A stretch of 64,000 bases of DNA from Annona cherimola. Lineage: Eukaryota; Streptophyta; Magnoliopsida; Magnoliales; Annonaceae. The notes below the pieces were generated by a model. That model was not told the origin of the DNA and ran no database searches. It saw only the letters and a program-made list of their open reading frames with translations. Of this stretch, positions 63,001 through 64,000 are shown in pieces. The first letter of the stretch is position 1. The number at the start of each line of letters is the position of its first letter. The stretch spans positions 18,701,764 through 18,765,763 of the forward strand of contig CM059972.1 in the NCBI GenBank assembly GCA_030490835.1, given 5' to 3'. Position numbers and translations under genes: made by a program.

Positions 63001-63974
63001 CAATTTTGAGCTGGGATTGCAATCCTCATCCTAGGGTTAGGTTTAAAAGTTTGATCCTATTTAAAATCAATTGCTTTTGAGTTGAATGGACCTCAGTCTG
63101 TTTGAGATAAACTGAAAATAGTGGATAAGTTTGAGGTTGTGATGCAGTGTGGCCAAAACTAACCAACTTGATTGTCAACCCTCATCATATTTGAAGTCCA
63201 TGCAGGCACTAACCCATACATGGATGCCCCTCCCCACACCCAGCAATGTGCAGAAACTCCAAAGACCATGTCAGTCCTTTGTACAGTACACTAACTAGGG
63301 ATTGAAGTTGAAGAAATTGATGTTTCATGAACAATAATAAGAAGAAATATGGTCGAGATTACAATGAAAATGGAAGTCCAGTGATCTTACACAAGCCAGC
63401 ATTCAACAATTTCAAGAGTATAATCAGTTGCCACTAAGATAATTGAAAGAAGCAACTGGCCCACCAGGATAACCTGTGTTTACAACAAGCAAATACAATG
63501 TTCTCTCCTCATAGTCATACCATTATCCTGTCTTGTGTTTTATTTTTTCCCCAATTTCCTTCTCATTTTTCCTTTGACATGAGTTGAATTCTATTAGAAG
63601 TTCAAAAAAAGAAAAATCGAAGGATACCATCACAGCTGCACAGCATATATTTTTGTGTGTAGCAAAATTAGTCAGAAAAAATCACAAATAGTAAATAATA
63701 GCATACAGCCAGCATGAGAAGACAACATTAAAAGAAAAGGGTATCATCTCACCTTCAGGAGCAAATTTTCCCTATTCAGTTCTTCCATCACAACAAGCTT
63801 ACTCTCCAGCGCTTCTTTTTCTTTCACTGATTGCTCTAGCTGCCCTATAAGTGACCCAATCCTGTTGCGTTCATGGTTGGCAACTGCCTTAGCTGCCTCC
63901 AACTCAGCATTCAATAGTTCATTAACTTGCTGAAGCTTTGAAATTTCTACTGATTTTGCCTCTTCACCTGATGC
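48075..63974 (-). CDS. Class XI myosin, C-terminal 603 residues (partial, 5' end outside)
   Basis: Sixteen exons on the - strand: 63974-63753, 61564-61425, 60019-59911, 57814-57764, 57678-57589, 57308-57138, 57050-56910, 53876-53700, 52051-51914, 50749-50679, 50591-50492, 50410-50354, 50245-50189, 48832-48752, 48660-48578 and 48198-48075. All phases join and the frame ends in TGA. Residues 1-145 of the partial chain are coiled coil (heptads, [17 protein letters not shown] at its end). After a linker with ETPSPTK, the globular cargo-binding tail runs from about 205: [58 protein letters not shown]. The dilute domain then has [35 protein letters not shown] and [19 protein letters not shown], and the chain ends FLLTHPE. 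Class XI myosins drive organelle movement on actin. Motor, IQ motifs and most of the coil lie beyond the window. The subtype is unresolved. One intron (48661-48751) has a GC donor. Confidence 0.93.
48661..48751 (-). other. GC-AG intron of the myosin gene
   Basis: Exon 14 ends TCTAGTGAG and continues GCAAGTTC. No GT nearby keeps the frame, whereas joining at GAG|GC to GGCAG|GTGGTTGCT gives the expected ...SSEVVAKM... The AG|GCAAGT context is the strong U1 match typical of GC donors. All other introns of the two genes are GT-AG. Confidence 0.8.
49268..49337. repeat. Near-perfect 70-bp palindrome
   Basis: Arms 49268-49302 and 49303-49337 are 35 bases each with one mismatch (49274/49331), centred on gttgcat|atgcaac with no spacer. 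The left arm is MITE sequence and the right arm is its inverted copy at the 5' junction of the RTE insertion. Confidence 0.95.
49338..49655 (+). mobile_element. 5'-truncated RTE-type LINE fragment
   Basis: It encodes the same reverse-transcriptase tail as 22228-22585 ([20 protein letters not shown], then [20 protein letters not shown]), with a frame change near the start and near the end, and ends in the usual tgggaaatgacttatgatgatgatg. The target duplication AGTTGCATA occurs at 49295-49303 and 49656-49664. Confidence 0.88.
50940..51215. repeat. Partial foldback repeat in a myosin intron
   Basis: atctaagtgtatttaatct and the nearby ttgagatgtgcacatattt resemble the repeats at 21650 and 31490. 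The inverted arm is poorly preserved. It lies in the intron between the exons at 51914 and 50749, whose remaining part shows nothing recognisable. Confidence 0.4.
52052..53699. other. Long myosin intron, no bounded element
   Basis: The intron is 1.6 kb. 52640-53560 has balanced composition and reads like decayed coding DNA on the - strand (for example [14 protein letters not shown] near 53230-53285), perhaps an old retroelement, but no family can be named. Confidence 0.35.
53877..56909 (-). mobile_element. Myosin intron with traces of a Ty3/gypsy-like gag
   Basis: In this 3.0-kb intron the - strand at about 54758-54537 reads [16 protein letters not shown] and, further on, [19 protein letters not shown]. 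This resembles the start of the gag domain in many plant Ty3/gypsy polyproteins (xFxGxxDPxxFxxWL). Frames on both sides are broken and no LTRs were found. The rest (54950-56800) has no recognised content, with a (taa)n run near 56680. Confidence 0.4.
57873..57901. repeat. Poly(A) tract in a myosin intron
   Basis: An A run of more than 25 bases just upstream of the pale palindromic element. It may mark a retroposed insertion, but no body can be assigned to it. Confidence 0.7.
57969..59530. mobile_element. 1.56-kb insertion with GATACGGCCGTATCGG-type ends in a myosin intron
   Basis: The left end reads atgggtcagaaaatcagcc then gatacggccgtatcgg. The complement of the right end reads atggttcggaatatcggta and contains gatacggctgtattgtatc. 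These form imperfect inverted ends studded with ccgatac/gtatcgg words. The interior is AT-rich with no ORF above about 60 codons. The flanks acaagtaac and acaaggaaa could be a decayed 9-base target duplication, which would suggest a Mutator-like element. That point is weak. It lies between the exons at 59911 and 57814. Confidence 0.6.
60828..61093 (-). mobile_element. Tourist-like MITE copy in a myosin intron, inverted
   Basis: gggtgtgtttggcaatga to cttcccaaacacaccc, with TAT/ATAT on both sides. It is a complete, well-preserved copy in the intron between the exons at 61425 and 60019. Confidence 0.85.
61565..63752. other. Large myosin intron with an unexplained open segment
   Basis: This 2.2-kb intron separates the two coiled-coil exons. 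Its only notable feature is a - strand open stretch at about 62010-61873 ([20 protein letters not shown] ... PKAVSKIGN) ending at AAT|GTGAGG. It is not needed to join the flanking exons and is discussed as a finding. The rest is AT-rich with nothing recognised. Confidence 0.4.
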
Positions 63975-64000
63975 CTGCAATTTAACAATTTTAGTGAACC

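Overview
The window looks like nuclear DNA of a flowering plant. It is AT-rich, genes are split by many introns, there are no operons or bacterial signals, and plant-type transposable elements (Ty3/gypsy Athila-like, Ty1/copia, TRIM, RTE-type LINE, Tourist/PIF-like and foldback MITEs) fill most of the space. I could not place the species.

Two real host genes can be reconstructed exon by exon. (1) On the + strand, 30077-37781, a ten-exon gene encodes a 412-residue plastid-type fatty-acid-binding protein of the chalcone-isomerase fold (FAP2 type); its untranslated leader probably starts near 27.85 kb. (2) On the - strand, 63974-48075, sixteen exons encode the C-terminal 603 residues of a class XI myosin (end of the coiled coil plus the whole globular cargo-binding tail). 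The motor and IQ part lies beyond the right edge. The two genes converge, with about 10 kb of repeat-filled DNA between them, including a decayed copia element (41285 to about 46000).

The left half (1-27.8 kb) has no intact host gene. Its main object is a 7.6-kb LTR retrotransposon at 11748-19333 on the - strand. It has 2.3-kb LTRs that differ by only two substitutions and one 15-base unit that I could see, an 18-base tRNA-Asp primer site, and one 552-codon ORF that keeps only a trace of the gag/protease junction. Both LTRs carry pieces of two unrelated host genes: a plastid dicarboxylate transporter and a U-box/ARM-repeat E3 ligase. This captured-gene LTR is the most unusual thing in the window.

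Other structures resolved to the base are a 430-bp TRIM with an exact target duplication (2548-2977), an RTE fragment with a perfect 10-base target duplication (22228-22585), a second RTE insertion whose 5' junction carries an inverted copy of its own target (49304-49655), and about fifteen copies of one roughly 280-bp MITE family with TTA-type target duplications, several inside introns of the two genes. The remaining intergenic stretches hold low-complexity AT-rich DNA and unclassified repeats.
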